64,000 nt of DNA from Latilactobacillus curvatus JCM 1096 = DSM 20019 (GCF_004101845.1 NZ_CP026116.1:992001-1056000), one strand, 5' to 3'. Counted from the first letter of the stretch, positions 8,422-17,968 are shown. Notes: generated from the letters alone by a model not told the origin. Made by a program: numbers and translations.

Positions 8422-9258
8422 ATGCAAGTCATCACAAATTCAACCGTTCGTGCGGTCCTGCAGGCACGGCCTGCCATCAGTCATAAAGGCGATTTTGGCC
8501 GCGTCTTAATCATTGGTGGTAGTCAGCAATACGGCGGTGCTGCGATTATGAGTGCCTCTGCGGCTGTTTATGCTGGTGCTGGATTAGTTTCCGTTGCTAG
8601 TGACTTAAGTGTTCTCAGCGGACTGCACGCGCGCTTACCAGAAGCCATGTTCATTGATTATCAACAACCCTTCGTGCAGTGGTCGTCTGCAGTCCAGGCT
8701 GCTGATGTCGTTGTTGTCGGACCTGGTCTTGGCATTACTTCGTTTGCCGTTGAACTGCTGAGAAAAATCTTACAAACCATCCAACCAACACAAACACTGA
8801 TTATCGATGGTTCAGCACTATCAATCATCGCACATGAAAAACTGAAGATCCCGAATACGCAACTCATTTTAACCCCGCATCAAATGGAATGGGCGCGCCT
8901 CAGCGGTGTTGCAATCGAGCAGCAAACGGTTGCTACTAATCAAGCCGCACTCGCTGCTTATCCAAACGCGACTTTAGTGCTTAAAAAACATCACACTGAG
9001 GTCTATCATCAGCAACAGGTTCAGCAACTAACCATCGGTGGGCCTTCCATGGCAACTGGCGGTAGCGGCGATACACTGACTGGTATTATTGCCGCATTCT
9101 GTGGTCAATTTGGCACCCACTATCAGACGATTTGTGCCGCTGTTTATACCCACAGTGCGATTGCTGATGAACTCGCCAAAACCCAATACGTCACACTTCC
9201 TAGCCAAGTGATTCAGACCTTACCACACTATATGGCTAAAATGATTCATCAATCTTAA
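8422..9258 (+). CDS. nnrD: ADP-dependent NAD(P)H-hydrate dehydratase
   Basis: Repairs hydrated NADH/NADPH (NADHX, NADPHX) by dehydration using ADP; a cytosolic metabolite-repair enzyme. 278 residues of the YjeF C-terminal, ribokinase-like fold. Visible marks are the N-terminal KGDFGRVLIIGGS, the SASAAVYAGAGLV segment, GPGLG, and the conserved GGSGDTLTG phosphate/ADP loop near residue 213. No epimerase (YjeF N-terminal) domain is fused. The ATG at 8422 follows AGGGAGGG at good spacing; upstream in-frame sequence overlaps the divergent tRNA-Leu and is not coding. A TATAAT hexamer at 8391-8396 could be its -10 box. Confidence 0.92.
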   Translation: MQVITNSTVRAVLQARPAISHKGDFGRVLIIGGSQQYGGAAIMSASAAVYAGAGLVSVASDLSVLSGLHARLPEAMFIDYQQPFVQWSSAVQAADVVVVGPGLGITSFAVELLRKILQTIQPTQTLIIDGSALSIIAHEKLKIPNTQLILTPHQMEWARLSGVAIEQQTVATNQAALAAYPNATLVLKKHHTEVYHQQQVQQLTIGGPSMATGGSGDTLTGIIAAFCGQFGTHYQTICAAVYTHSAIADELAKTQYVTLPSQVIQTLPHYMAKMIHQS

Positions 9259-9293
9259 AAAAACAGCAGTCCTTTTGAAAGGGCTGCTGTTTA
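9259..9293 (+). terminator. Terminator between nnrD and the convergent pseudouridine synthase gene
   Basis: Stem ACAGCAGTCC / GGGCTGCTGT (one wobble) is bordered by an A run on the left and Ts on the right. It may serve both convergent genes. Confidence 0.75.
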
Positions 9294-10004
9294 TTAATTC
9301 GCTTTAAGTAATGCAAATTCTGCATCTGTCAACGCACGGTATTGGCCACGGTCTAAATCATCTGGCAATGCCAGTGGTCCCATCTTAAGCCGTTCTAGCG
9401 TCAAGACTTCCTTGCCGACCGCATGAAACATCCGCTTCACTTGATGGAATTTACCTTCATGAATCTCAACGGTAATCTGACTTTCTTGTTGCGCCTCATC
9501 AACACTCAGAATTTCAAGCTGTGCTGGTTGTGCAGTAAAATCACTCAACACGAGCCCCGCTTCAAACCGCGCTTGATCCTCTGCCGTGACAATCCCGGCA
9601 ATCGTGGCGCGATAAACCTTGCTGACGTGTTTTTTAGGACTCAACAAGGCATGGCTTAAATCGCCGTCATTCGTCAACAATAATAAGCCGGTTGTATCTT
9701 TATCCAATCGCCCCACTGGAAACAGATCATCCCGCAAGTCCGCTGGTGCCAATAAATCAAGCACTGTTTTCTGGGGATCAGTCGTCGCCGAAATCACACC
9801 CGCCGGTTTGTTCATCAGCCAATAAAAATAGGTTTGATAACGCTTGGGTTCGTCGTCAACATAGACAACGGTCGCCTCGTTCACTTTGAACTTCGCATCT
9901 TTGACCACAGTCCCATCAACGCGCACGCGTCCCGCTTTAAAAAGTACCTTTAATTCTTTGCGTGAAGCCACATTCATATGACTTAAAAAGCGATCAATTC
10001 TCAT
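9294..10004 (-). CDS. RsuA/YtzG-type rRNA pseudouridine synthase
   Basis: Converts a uridine in rRNA to pseudouridine, probably 16S rRNA U516 by analogy with RsuA. 236 residues. An S4 RNA-binding domain occupies residues 1-60 (MRIDRFLSHMNVASRKE). The catalytic domain contains GRLDKDTTGLLLLTNDG, where the Asp of RLD is the nucleophile. The C-terminal EGKFHQVKRMF block is typical of the RsuA/RluB/E/F family. The start codon overlaps the stop of the upstream MurJ-like gene by four bases, so the two are translationally coupled. The same pairing, ytgP-ytzG, is found in Bacillus. Confidence 0.9.
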   Translation of the reverse strand: MRIDRFLSHMNVASRKELKVLFKAGRVRVDGTVVKDAKFKVNEATVVYVDDEPKRYQTYFYWLMNKPAGVISATTDPQKTVLDLLAPADLRDDLFPVGRLDKDTTGLLLLTNDGDLSHALLSPKKHVSKVYRATIAGIVTAEDQARFEAGLVLSDFTAQPAQLEILSVDEAQQESQITVEIHEGKFHQVKRMFHAVGKEVLTLERLKMGPLALPDDLDRGQYRALTDAEFALLKAN

Positions 10005-11638
10005 TTGATTCTCAACTTTCTTCTAAACCGATCCAAGTTACTCCCAATGACATAGTCCGCTAAGCGCGATTTAAGCACCAATGCGGCGTAAACAGCCACA
10101 CCTAGGCCAACGCTAATCATTAAGACTAGAACGCTCTGAAGACGGCTGTACGGGTTAAAGACAAGGTATAACCCCTTGACTGCCCCCGCCGTTACCAAAT
10201 ACATCACCAATGAGAAGCCTAAAACGCCGATTAAGCGCCGAATGGTTTTGCGTAATGCAAAGTGATAATAGCGATGCAGTGCTGCAATCATTAAAACCGA
10301 ACTTGTCGCAAAGGCTAAGCCGGTCGATACTAGCGGGCCATAGACACGGAAAAAATAAATCGCTGGGTACTGCGCCACAATTTTGACGATGAATCCGATG
10401 AATAAGTAAAACAATGCCAAGCGGTTCTGATAGAGGCCTTGTAAGACAGCGCCTAAAACCGTAAAGAGGCCGAGCATAATAGAAATGTAAGATGAAAATT
10501 GTAAGACACTAATCCCAAGCGTATCATGCGCGTAGAATAACGTGTAAAGCGGACCGGCAACCGCCGCCATCCCAAATGCCGCTGGAATCATCACTAAGTT
10601 GAATAATTGCAAAGTACTGCCGATTTGATGTTGCAATTCTTTTTGATTGCCCCGCACATGCGCAGCTGACATCAATGGAATCGCCGTGACCGCCATGGCA
10701 GCAGCGAGTGAAACGGTGATTGAAATCAGTTTATTCGCATTAGCTGCAAATAAAGCATACAAGTTATACAACTGATGATCACTGGCAACCACGAAATCAT
10801 GCATCATCGGATTAAACGTGTATTGGTCGATGATATAGACCAAGTTGACACTTGCGTCGATTACGATGAATGGAATTGATTGGCGCACAATCCCTTTTAA
10901 CAAGTCAGTCGTTGACACTTCTAATTCGTTGTTACTATTGGCCACTAACTCTGAAATGCGACCGCGTTGTTTCAAATAATAGAAAATCAGTAATAACAAG
11001 CCGGCAGCAGCCCCAATGAATGCGGCAAATGTCGCCTGCGTCACAGCATCCACGTAGCTGCCTTTAAACACTTGCATAATCATAAAAGCGGTCACGGTCA
11101 TGTACAGCACGCGGGCTGCTTGTTCAATAAATTGCGAAATCGCAGACGGCGCCATTTCGGCATAGCCTTGGAAAAAGCCCCGCATAATACTGAGCAATGG
11201 AATAATCAATAGCGGCCAGCTTAATGACCGGAAGACCGGTACCATCCGCGGATCACCCGCTGCTAGAACGGGCGCTAACGCAAAGAGTGCGAGCGCTGAT
11301 AAAACACCCATTGCCAACATTAAAATCAGCGACTTTCTGAAAAGACGCTGACCAATGCCATACTCATTCATTTCGTTATAGCGTGCAATTTGTTTCGATA
11401 GCGCCCCTGGAATCCCAGCCGTCGAGATCACTAAAAAGACACTATAAATTTGGTATCCTTTTGCAAATAATGTGTTGGCTTGTAAGAAATTCGCGCCAAA
11501 CCAGATTGGCCACGGAATTACATAGACGGCGCCCAGAATTCGCGAGAAAATACTCCCAGCGGTCATCCAAGCGGAGCCCCGTAACATCTTACTTTGTGAA
11601 GATCTATCCGTCGCCTTTGTTTCAGGTGAATTGGTCAT
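10001..11638 (-). CDS. MurJ/YtgP-like lipid flippase (MOP superfamily)
   Basis: A polytopic membrane protein of 545 residues with about 14 hydrophobic helices, belonging to the SpoVB/YtgP polysaccharide-export branch of the MOP superfamily. The N-terminal part (GSAWMTAGSIFSRILGAVYVIP) is the usual start of helix 1 and carries the conserved R-x-L-G motif. YtgP members translocate lipid II, the peptidoglycan precursor, across the cytoplasmic membrane. Location next to the pseudouridine synthase matches ytgP-ytzG of Bacillus and supports the YtgP/MurJ assignment over a sporulation or capsule flippase. It is first in the operon and overlaps the next gene by ATGA. Confidence 0.85.
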   Translation of the reverse strand: MTNSPETKATDRSSQSKMLRGSAWMTAGSIFSRILGAVYVIPWPIWFGANFLQANTLFAKGYQIYSVFLVISTAGIPGALSKQIARYNEMNEYGIGQRLFRKSLILMLAMGVLSALALFALAPVLAAGDPRMVPVFRSLSWPLLIIPLLSIMRGFFQGYAEMAPSAISQFIEQAARVLYMTVTAFMIMQVFKGSYVDAVTQATFAAFIGAAAGLLLLIFYYLKQRGRISELVANSNNELEVSTTDLLKGIVRQSIPFIVIDASVNLVYIIDQYTFNPMMHDFVVASDHQLYNLYALFAANANKLISITVSLAAAMAVTAIPLMSAAHVRGNQKELQHQIGSTLQLFNLVMIPAAFGMAAVAGPLYTLFYAHDTLGISVLQFSSYISIMLGLFTVLGAVLQGLYQNRLALFYLFIGFIVKIVAQYPAIYFFRVYGPLVSTGLAFATSSVLMIAALHRYYHFALRKTIRRLIGVLGFSLVMYLVTAGAVKGLYLVFNPYSRLQSVLVLMISVGLGVAVYAALVLKSRLADYVIGSNLDRFRRKLRIK

Positions 11639-11736
11639 TTCCCATAACTCCCTTATTAAACGTCAAAAAGCATCTTCCTACCATTTTAGAGGATTGCCCC
11701 AAGCCTTGCAATTCCTTTAACAAAACTTTATGAAAA

Positions 11737-11857
11737 AGAGTGCTTCTGATGACGGTTAGCAACTGAGCATTAATACAAAATTCCCAATAATCCAGGTTTT
11801 AAGATTATTGGGAATTTTAGATTAAGCGGAAGTTGTTGTCATCAGAAGCACGTTTCA
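11737..11857. repeat. Palindromic repeat-family copy R2 (class I core)
   Basis: Bounded by AGAGTGC on the left and GCACGTTTCA on the right. The outer arms GTGCTTCTGATGAC / GTCATCAGAAGCAC are perfectly complementary. The inner arms AAAATTCCCAATAATC / GATTATTGGGAATTTT are also perfect. Between them lie core segments also present in copy R4, such as GTTAGCAACTGAGCATTAAT. It forms a tandem pair with R3, three bases away, between the MFS terminator and the MurJ-like gene. Confidence 0.88.
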
Positions 11858-11860
11858 ATA

Positions 11861-11983
11861 AGAGTGCTATTAGCGCTTGCCCAGATTTTGAGCACTAACC
11901 TAAAAACGGGAATTATGGCGTACTCGGCCATGATTCCCGTTTTGTAGTTAGGCGCAGAAATCTAGCGCCAATAGCACGTTTCA
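11861..11983. repeat. Palindromic repeat-family copy R3
   Basis: Same borders as R2 (AGAGTGC ... GCACGTTTCA). Its arms GTGCTATTAGCGCT / AGCGCCAATAGCAC pair with one mismatch. An inner helix, CTAAAAACGGGAAT with ATTCCCGTTTTGTAG, encloses TATGGC/GCCATG. The arm sequences differ completely from those of R2 while pairing is kept. Confidence 0.85.
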
Positions 11984-12012
11984 AAAAAAGAGCCCCGCCT
12001 TCGCGGAGCTCT
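11983..12012 (-). terminator. Terminator of the degraded MFS gene
   Basis: On the minus strand AGAGCTCCGC / GCGGGGCTCT with loop GAAG is followed by seven Ts. It lies 12 bases after the MFS stop codon and borders repeat copy R3. Confidence 0.8.
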
Positions 12013-12023
12013 CTGCCATCTCA

Positions 12024-12813
12024 TTATTTAGCTTGTTTACTTTGTTGAATCAAATACCACGTCAACAGAATGCTGACAAAAACCATGATACCGCCAAAGA
12101 TTGGTGTACTGTCTAAGCCCCAAGCTGCCGATGCTTGCCCGCCAACTAATGAGCCTATCGTAATCCCGATATTAAAGGCTGAGATATTCAAAGCCGAAGC
12201 CAATGGAATATCATTTGGCGTGATTTTTTCAGCCAACTGCACAATGTATAATTGGAGCCCTGGAACGTTCATGAAGGCGAAAAAGCCCATCAATAAAACG
12301 TTAATTAAACCGAACCAATGGGCATTTAACGTTAACATGAATAGCAACAAGGTCACTAACAAGCCAACAAACATTTTCAATAGCGCCATCAACGGTTGGT
12401 GATTTGACCATTTGCCACCCAACGTATTTCCAAAAGCCACCATCAGACCATAAATAATTAAGATGATCACAACGGCCCTTGGTGACCAACCCATTTTTGA
12501 TTCTAAAATCGGCGTTACAGGCGAAGACTGGCGCAAAAGCGACCGTCAAGTTACCAATGATAAAGACAACCATAATCCCCAACAATAAATTTTTCCGTGG
12601 CCAACGACTTGTTAAAATCGCCAAAATCGGTGCCCCAATCGTAATTCCCAAAGCATACATCGATACGGTTAGTCCTGCTTGACTCATCGTAATCCCAAAA
12701 TCCTTAATCATCAATGGCATTAAGCCGACACTGATGAATTCTGTCGAACCAATCGCAAAAGCACTGATTGCCAATGCTAGTAATGTGAGGTTCGCCCGTT
12801 GTTTACTACTCAT
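12024..12813 (-). pseudogene. MFS drug/sugar efflux transporter with internal deletion and frameshift
   Basis: The first 98 or so residues form a normal MFS start (helices 1-3, ending TVAFAPVF). The last 160 or so residues (from SPVTPILESK onward) form helices 8-12 in a different frame. Members of this family are about 390-400 residues, so roughly 400 bases, encoding helices 4-7, are missing and the junction is out of frame. The join falls near 12515-12535. Neither piece could make a working transporter. The HxlR regulator encoded divergently may have controlled it. Loss by deletion is inferred from family length; the frame break is seen directly. Confidence 0.85.
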
Positions 12814-12963
12814 ACTGCCACACTCCTATTAGACTTTTTTTACTGATGTACTATATTATTCAATAGGAGCGTGATTTTCACAATCACGCACTTTTTAGTC
12901 AGTAGGTTACTGAAAAGTAATAATTGAGTCTTATCACAATGAAAAGGTGAATCAAAATTAGAA

Positions 12964-13362
12964 ATGAATGAGAAAACATATAACATTGGCGTTGAAGCTA
13001 CGATGGAAATTATCGGCGGTAAATGGAAACCCGTTATTCTTTGTCATTTGCGCAACCAACCACGGCGATCAAGCGAGCTCTTACAACGCATCCCTAAGAT
13101 TTCGCAAAAGGTACTCACCGCACAGTTACGTGAACTCGAAAACGATGGCATCATCAATCGTAAAATTTATCAAGAAATTCCGCCCCGCGTTGAATACAGC
13201 CTCTCTGAATACGGTCAGTCACTCAATAAAATCTTAAATCTCCTCTGTTTATGGGGCGAAGATAACATTGATCGCCGCCAAACAGCGGGTGAATCAATCA
13301 CTGTTTTACATCGCGATCAAATCAATCCAATCGAATCGAATAAAAAAAAGACAGCCAACTAG
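12964..13362 (+). CDS. HxlR-family winged-helix regulator
   Basis: A 132-residue DNA-binding protein. The family start EATMEIIGGKWKPVILCHL is followed by the recognition helix region (PKISQKVLTAQLRELENDGI) and the wing (PPRVEYSLSEYGQSL). No conserved N-terminal redox cysteine as in YodB is present, although a Cys (VILCHL) lies near residue 28. It is divergently placed to the degraded MFS transporter gene with 150 bases between them, the standard layout for a local repressor/activator and its transporter. Its former target is now broken, so its present role is unclear. Confidence 0.88.
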   Translation: MNEKTYNIGVEATMEIIGGKWKPVILCHLRNQPRRSSELLQRIPKISQKVLTAQLRELENDGIINRKIYQEIPPRVEYSLSEYGQSLNKILNLLCLWGEDNIDRRQTAGESITVLHRDQINPIESNKKKTAN

Positions 13363-13378
13363 GCTGCCTTTTTGCTTG

Positions 13379-14731
13379 TCATGATTTTTGCCGACCAAAT
13401 TTCACGAAATAAATAACCACCATGATCATTAAGAAAATTAAACCAACAATGATTGAAATCCGCGTTTCCGGATTAATGAACATGAAGATTAAGGTGATGG
13501 CTAGCATCGCCAATGTAATGTAGTTCGAATAAGGTGACCAAGGCATCTTAAATGGATGTTGTGCCATCTTGTCAGCGTGTTGTTTTCTAAAGGCAATTTG
13601 GCTGATCAAAATGACGAACCATGGCACCATCCCTGGTAAGACACTTGAACTATAAACGAGCACGAAGACATTGCCAGCTTTTGGATAAACAAGTGGTAAA
13701 ATGGCGTTTAAAATCACCCCGATTAAAATCCCTAATGAAATCGCCCCGACCGCATAAAATGGGACACCGTGGCGGTTTAATTTCAAGAATCGTTTTGGTA
13801 ACTGCCCATTATTGGCTAATGTGAACGTCATTCGACTGGCACTGTAAATCCCTGAGTTAGCACCCGATAAGGCTGCTGTAATCACTACAAAGTTAATGAT
13901 TGATGCTGCAGCGGTAATCCCAATTTTAGCAAAGGTTTGCACAAACGGTGAACCGACCTGACTCAATTCATTCCAAGGATAAATGCTCAAGATTACGAAA
14001 ATCGCCCCAATATAGAAAATCAAAATCCGCGCAACAGTGGATTGAATTGCTTTAACCAATGTTGATTGTGGATTTTCAGCCTCGCCAGCCGTAATCCCAA
14101 TCAATTCAATCCCTTGATATGATGCCAAGACAATTGCCAAGGCGAAGATGAAGCCTTTAAAGCCACCCGTAAAGAAGCCGTGCGTCCACAAATTACTAAT
14201 GCCGACTGGATGCATATGGTTTCCAATCCCAAAAACAATGAGTCCAAGGCCTGCCACGATCATCAGAATAATCGTGACGACTTTAATCAACGCAAACCAG
14301 AATTCCAATTCACCAAACATGCTGACTGAAATTAAGTTGGCCGCACATAAGAACGTAATCGCGACCAGTCCCGGTACCCAGCCCGGCAAGTTCGGCCACC
14401 AGAATTCTAAGTAACCGCCGATGGCAATCATTTCACTCATCCCCACGACAACGAATTGGAAGACATTGCTCCAAGCTGTTAAGTAACCAAAAATTGGATG
14501 CATATATTCCGTTGCAAACTTGGCAAAGGACCCCGTATCTGGATCAACATACAGCATTTCTCCAAGTGCACGCATAATGAGATACAGCAATAAACCAGCA
14601 ATCCCATACGCAATCAGCACAGACGGCCCCGTCCATTTAATTGTCGTGTTGGCCCCCATAAAAAGCCCAACCCCAATTGTCCCGCCAAGTGCAATCATCT
14701 GCATCTGACGGGCAGTTAAATTTCGTTTCAT
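13379..14731 (-). CDS. APC-family amino acid permease (AAT subfamily)
   Basis: A membrane transporter of 450 residues with 12 predicted helices. The N-terminal signature [17 protein letters not shown] and the later [17 protein letters not shown] motif identify the AAT group, which includes AapA, CycA, RocE and AnsP. The closest functional guess is a D-serine/D-alanine/glycine or related neutral amino acid symporter; sequence alone does not decide. The ATG at 14731 is chosen over an upstream TTG because GAGG lies three bases and GAGGGG ten bases before it. The gene converges on the HxlR gene with only 16 bases between stops. Confidence 0.85.
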   Translation of the reverse strand: MKRNLTARQMQMIALGGTIGVGLFMGANTTIKWTGPSVLIAYGIAGLLLYLIMRALGEMLYVDPDTGSFAKFATEYMHPIFGYLTAWSNVFQFVVVGMSEMIAIGGYLEFWWPNLPGWVPGLVAITFLCAANLISVSMFGELEFWFALIKVVTIILMIVAGLGLIVFGIGNHMHPVGISNLWTHGFFTGGFKGFIFALAIVLASYQGIELIGITAGEAENPQSTLVKAIQSTVARILIFYIGAIFVILSIYPWNELSQVGSPFVQTFAKIGITAAASIINFVVITAALSGANSGIYSASRMTFTLANNGQLPKRFLKLNRHGVPFYAVGAISLGILIGVILNAILPLVYPKAGNVFVLVYSSSVLPGMVPWFVILISQIAFRKQHADKMAQHPFKMPWSPYSNYITLAMLAITLIFMFINPETRISIIVGLIFLMIMVVIYFVKFGRQKS

Positions 14732-14924
14732 AGTCCTCAAACCCCTCTATTTTAGCATCATCATTATTGGTTAACCCCAGAATCTAAATTTACTTATCAT
14801 CGTATAATAAAAAACACCCAAAAGCAATAGTCGCTCTCATCTTTTTATCATCTTAAAAGCGCTTTAGAATAACCCTTATATTAATTGAAGGATAATTAGG
14901 CCCCTAAATATTAATTTTAAATAA

Positions 14925-14963
14925 GAAAAAGCAGTTACTGCGAGAAACAGTAACTGCTTTTTT
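14925..14963 (-). terminator. Terminator of the leuS transcript
   Basis: An 11-bp perfect stem (AGCAGTTACTG / CAGTAACTGCT) with a seven-base loop sits between A and T runs. On the minus strand it follows leuS after two palindromic repeats, so those repeats would be part of the leuS 3' untranslated region. Confidence 0.8.
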
Positions 14964-15084
14964 GAAACATGCTTTTTGGTTGCAACAACTTCCGCTTAAT
15001 CTAAAATTTCAAATAATCCTAAAACCTGGATTATTTGAAATTTTTTATTAATGCTCAGTTGCTAACCGCAACCAAACGCACTCT
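14963..15084. repeat. Palindromic repeat-family copy R4 (class I core, opposite orientation)
   Basis: Borders TGAAACATGC ... GCACTCT are the reverse complement arrangement of R2. Core blocks ACAACTTCCGCTTAATCTAA and ATTAATGCTCAGTTGCTAAC match R2 base for base. The outer arm has changed to TTTTTGGTTGC / GCAACCAAAC and the inner arm to AAAATTTCAAATAATCC / GGATTATTTGAAATTTT. Both changes keep pairing. Confidence 0.88.
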
Positions 15085-15088
15085 TGTC

Positions 15089-15224
15089 TGAAACGTGCTT
15101 TTCAAGCTAACTTTCTGCGCTTATCCCAGTGAATCAAACAATCGACTACGTCGCTTATTCGCTTCCCTCTGATAATGCTCAAAAGTTGACCGAGCTTGAA
15201 CCCACTCTTTTTGAAACGCACTCT
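15089..15224. repeat. Palindromic repeat-family copy R5, reaching into the leuS stop codon
   Basis: Starts TGAAACGTGC four bases after R4. Arms TTTCAAGCTAACTTTCTG and AAAAGTTGACCGAGCTTGAA pair partly. Border-like sequences occur twice on the right: CCCACTCT (15201-15208) and GAAACGCACTCT ending at 15224. On the minus strand the second border reads TAGAGTGC and supplies the leuS stop codon. Confidence 0.75.
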
Positions 15225-17646
15225 AATTGGCGACGATATTGACCAATTTATTTGGAATGGCAATCACTTTGCGCACCGTCTTGTCAGCAATGAATTCAGC
15301 TACTTTTTCATTTGCCTTAGCCATCGCTTCTAATTCTTCCTTCGGTGTGTCTTTAGCTACTGTTACTTTGGCCTTTAACTTACCGTTAACTTGGAAGATC
15401 ACTTCTACTTCGTTAGCGACCAATGCTGCTGGGTCAAATGTTGGCCAGTCCACGTAACTGATTGAGTCATCATGGCCAAGCATTGCCCATAATTCTTCCA
15501 TCATGTGTGGTGCAATTGGCGCTAATAACTTCACGAAGCCTTCAGCGTATTCACGTGGTAGTGTGTCAACTTTATAAGCATCATTGATGAAGACCATCAA
15601 TTGTGAAATGGCCACGTTAAAGTGCATGCTTTCGAAGTCTTCTGTCACTTTCTTAACAGTTTCGTTGTAACTCTTCTTCAATTGTTCATCATTTTCAGCG
15701 ACAATCTTGCTTGAAAGTTGGTCGTTTTCGTCGGTATCTTCTTCTGTGTATAGACGCCATACCCGGTCCAAGAATTTACGCGCGCCGGCTAAGCCCTTTT
15801 CACTCCATGAAATGGAAGCATCTAATGGGCCCATGAACATTTCGTATAAACGTAATGTATCAGCGCCAAAGCGATCGACAACATCATCAGGGTTAACAAC
15901 GTTCCCTTTTGATTTCGACATTTTTTCGTGGTTATCGCCTAAAATCATACCTTGGTTATATAGGTGTTGGAATGGTTCCTTCGTTGGCACGACCCCGATA
16001 TCATACAAGAACTTGTGCCAGAAACGAACATATAATAAATGAAGCACAGCATGTTCCGCACCACCGATGTACATATCAACTGGTAACCAGTCTTTCAACT
16101 TATCAAAGTCAGCCAATTTATCAGGGTTCTTAGGATCGATATAACGAAGGTAATACCATGAGCTACCAGCCCATTGTGGCATTGTATTCGTTTCACGACG
16201 GCCTTTGCGCCCATTTTCGTCGGTTACGTTTAACCAGTCCGCTAAGTTCGCAAGTGGACTTTCACCAGTCCCTGAAGGCTTGATATCACTTGTTAATGGT
16301 AATTCAAGTGGTAATTGAGCTTCTGGCACCACTGATGTTGTGCCATCTTCCCAATGAATAATTGGAATCGGTTCACCCCAGTAGCGTTGACGTGAGAATA
16401 ACCAGTCACGCAACTTGTAGCTCACTTGTTCATGACCAGCATTATGCGCTACTAACCAATCAATCATCTTGTCGATTGCTGCTTGTTTGTCTAAACCATC
16501 AAGGAAATCTGAATTAATCATCACACCAGGTTCTGTGTGAACAGCTTCTTCAGGATTACCACCAGCCACAACTGGTTTCAATGGTAAACCAAATTTCTTC
16601 GCAAATTCCCAATCACGAGGGTCATGTGCAGGGACAGCCATCACAGCACCAGTCCCGTATGAGGCTAGAACGTAATCTGAAATCCAGATTGGTAACCGTT
16701 CGCCATTGACTGGATTAATGGCGTAAGCACCTGTAAAGGCCCCTGTTTTATCTTTCGCCAAATCAGTCCGTTCAAGATCACTCTTGTGTTCGATTTCTTT
16801 TAAATAAGCATCAACAGCTGCTTTTTGTTCAGGCGTTGTGATATCGGCCACTAATTTATGTTCTGGGGCCATCACGATATAGCTGACACCAAACATTGTG
16901 TCGGCACGCGTGGTGAAGACATCAATCTGAGCGTCGTGGTTTTCAACAGCAAATGATACTTCAGCGCCTTTTGAGCGGCCAATCCAGTTGCGTTGCATAT
17001 CCTTGACACTTTCAGGCCAATCAACTAGGTCTAAGTCGTCGATTAAACGATCAGCATAAGCCGTAATCTTCAACATCCATTGACGCATTGGTTTCCGGTA
17101 AACAGGATAGCCACCGCGTTCTGTTTTGCCGTCAATGACTTCTTCGTTTGCGACAACGGTCCCTAAATCAGGGCTCCAGTTAACAGCCACTTCAGCTTCA
17201 TAAGCTAAGCCCTTTTCGTACATTTTTTCAAAAATCCATTGGGTCCATTTGTAGAAATCAGGATCCGTTGTATTCACTTCACGATCCCAATCGTATGAGA
17301 AGCCTAATGAATTGATTTGGCGTTTGAACGTATTAATATTGGTTTGCGTGAAATCAGCAGGATTATTCCCAGTATCCAACGCATATTGTTCAGCAGGTAA
17401 GCCGAATGCATCCCAACCCATTGGGTGCAACACGTTGAAGCCTTGCATCCGTTTCATCCGGGCCAAGATATCAGTTGCCGTATAACCTTCAGGATGGCCA
17501 ACGTGTAAGCCTTGACCTGACGGATATGGGAACATATCTAATGCATAGAAATTTTTCTTATTTTTATCTTCTGTTGTTTTGAACGATTTGTGTGATTGCC
17601 AGTAAGCTTGCCACTTTTGTTCAACTGCGCGATGATCGTAAGTCAT
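15223..17646 (-). CDS. leuS: Leucyl-tRNA synthetase
   Basis: Charges tRNA-Leu with leucine. A full-length class Ia synthetase of 807 residues. The HIGH-type motif is HVGHPEG near residue 50, the CP1 editing domain includes [12 protein letters not shown], and KMSKS is near residue 575. The C-terminal anticodon-binding domain ends [13 protein letters not shown]...NKLVNIVAN. The ATG at 17646 is used because AGGAG lies eight bases before it; an upstream GTG overlaps that site. Expression is governed by a T-box leader on the same strand. The stop codon TAG lies inside the border of palindromic repeat R5. Confidence 0.97.
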   Translation of the reverse strand: MTYDHRAVEQKWQAYWQSHKSFKTTEDKNKKNFYALDMFPYPSGQGLHVGHPEGYTATDILARMKRMQGFNVLHPMGWDAFGLPAEQYALDTGNNPADFTQTNINTFKRQINSLGFSYDWDREVNTTDPDFYKWTQWIFEKMYEKGLAYEAEVAVNWSPDLGTVVANEEVIDGKTERGGYPVYRKPMRQWMLKITAYADRLIDDLDLVDWPESVKDMQRNWIGRSKGAEVSFAVENHDAQIDVFTTRADTMFGVSYIVMAPEHKLVADITTPEQKAAVDAYLKEIEHKSDLERTDLAKDKTGAFTGAYAINPVNGERLPIWISDYVLASYGTGAVMAVPAHDPRDWEFAKKFGLPLKPVVAGGNPEEAVHTEPGVMINSDFLDGLDKQAAIDKMIDWLVAHNAGHEQVSYKLRDWLFSRQRYWGEPIPIIHWEDGTTSVVPEAQLPLELPLTSDIKPSGTGESPLANLADWLNVTDENGRKGRRETNTMPQWAGSSWYYLRYIDPKNPDKLADFDKLKDWLPVDMYIGGAEHAVLHLLYVRFWHKFLYDIGVVPTKEPFQHLYNQGMILGDNHEKMSKSKGNVVNPDDVVDRFGADTLRLYEMFMGPLDASISWSEKGLAGARKFLDRVWRLYTEEDTDENDQLSSKIVAENDEQLKKSYNETVKKVTEDFESMHFNVAISQLMVFINDAYKVDTLPREYAEGFVKLLAPIAPHMMEELWAMLGHDDSISYVDWPTFDPAALVANEVEVIFQVNGKLKAKVTVAKDTPKEELEAMAKANEKVAEFIADKTVRKVIAIPNKLVNIVAN

Positions 17647-17664
17647 ATCAAACACTCCTTTTTT

Positions 17665-17704
17665 TAACGTGCTTTCAAAAGCATGGACACTTTTGACACA
17701 CTCT
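17665..17704. repeat. Minimal repeat-family copy R6 in the leuS leader
   Basis: A 40-base version with the family borders AACGTGC and CACTCT and a short hairpin, TTTCAAAAG / CTTTTGACA. It lies between the T-box terminator and the leuS Shine-Dalgarno, so it is present in every full-length leuS mRNA. Confidence 0.7.
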
Positions 17705-17726
17705 TTTTTAATTCACTTAACGCCAA

Positions 17727-17962
17727 TAAAAAAGTCCTATGGTATAAATACCATAGGACGAATTGACCGCGATGCCACCTAAGTTCTGTCCAATCTATAT
17801 TGGACAACTCTCTGGCCTTAACGCGGCAGACGTTTCTATCTACTATCAGTTCAATAGAAAACTCAAAGGTGAGTTCGTTATGTTAAACGACGTGTTCACA
17901 CTAACCACACGCTCTCTAAACGCTTAACGATAACTACTAATCCTTCTCAACGTTAAATAATT
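17727..17962 (-). promoter_or_regulatory. T-box riboswitch leader of leuS
   Basis: Senses uncharged tRNA-Leu and permits leuS transcription by antitermination. On the minus strand the stem I region contains GGATTAGTAG and GGTTAGTGTGAAC. The putative specifier CTC (17871-17873) sits in the context GAACTCACC, matching leucine. The T-box core AGGTGGCATCGCGG is at 17767-17780. The terminator stem GTCCTATGGTAT / ATACCATAGGAC with a T run is at 17727-17760. The base after TGG is C, although A73 of the window's tRNA-Leu would pair with U. Confidence 0.92.
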
Positions 17963-17968
17963 GTTCTT

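Noticed and set aside
14853-14868. cre-like palindrome TTAAAAGCGCTTTAGA upstream of the APC permease
   Set aside because: Two or more mismatches to the cre consensus at the conserved G and C positions; too weak to list.
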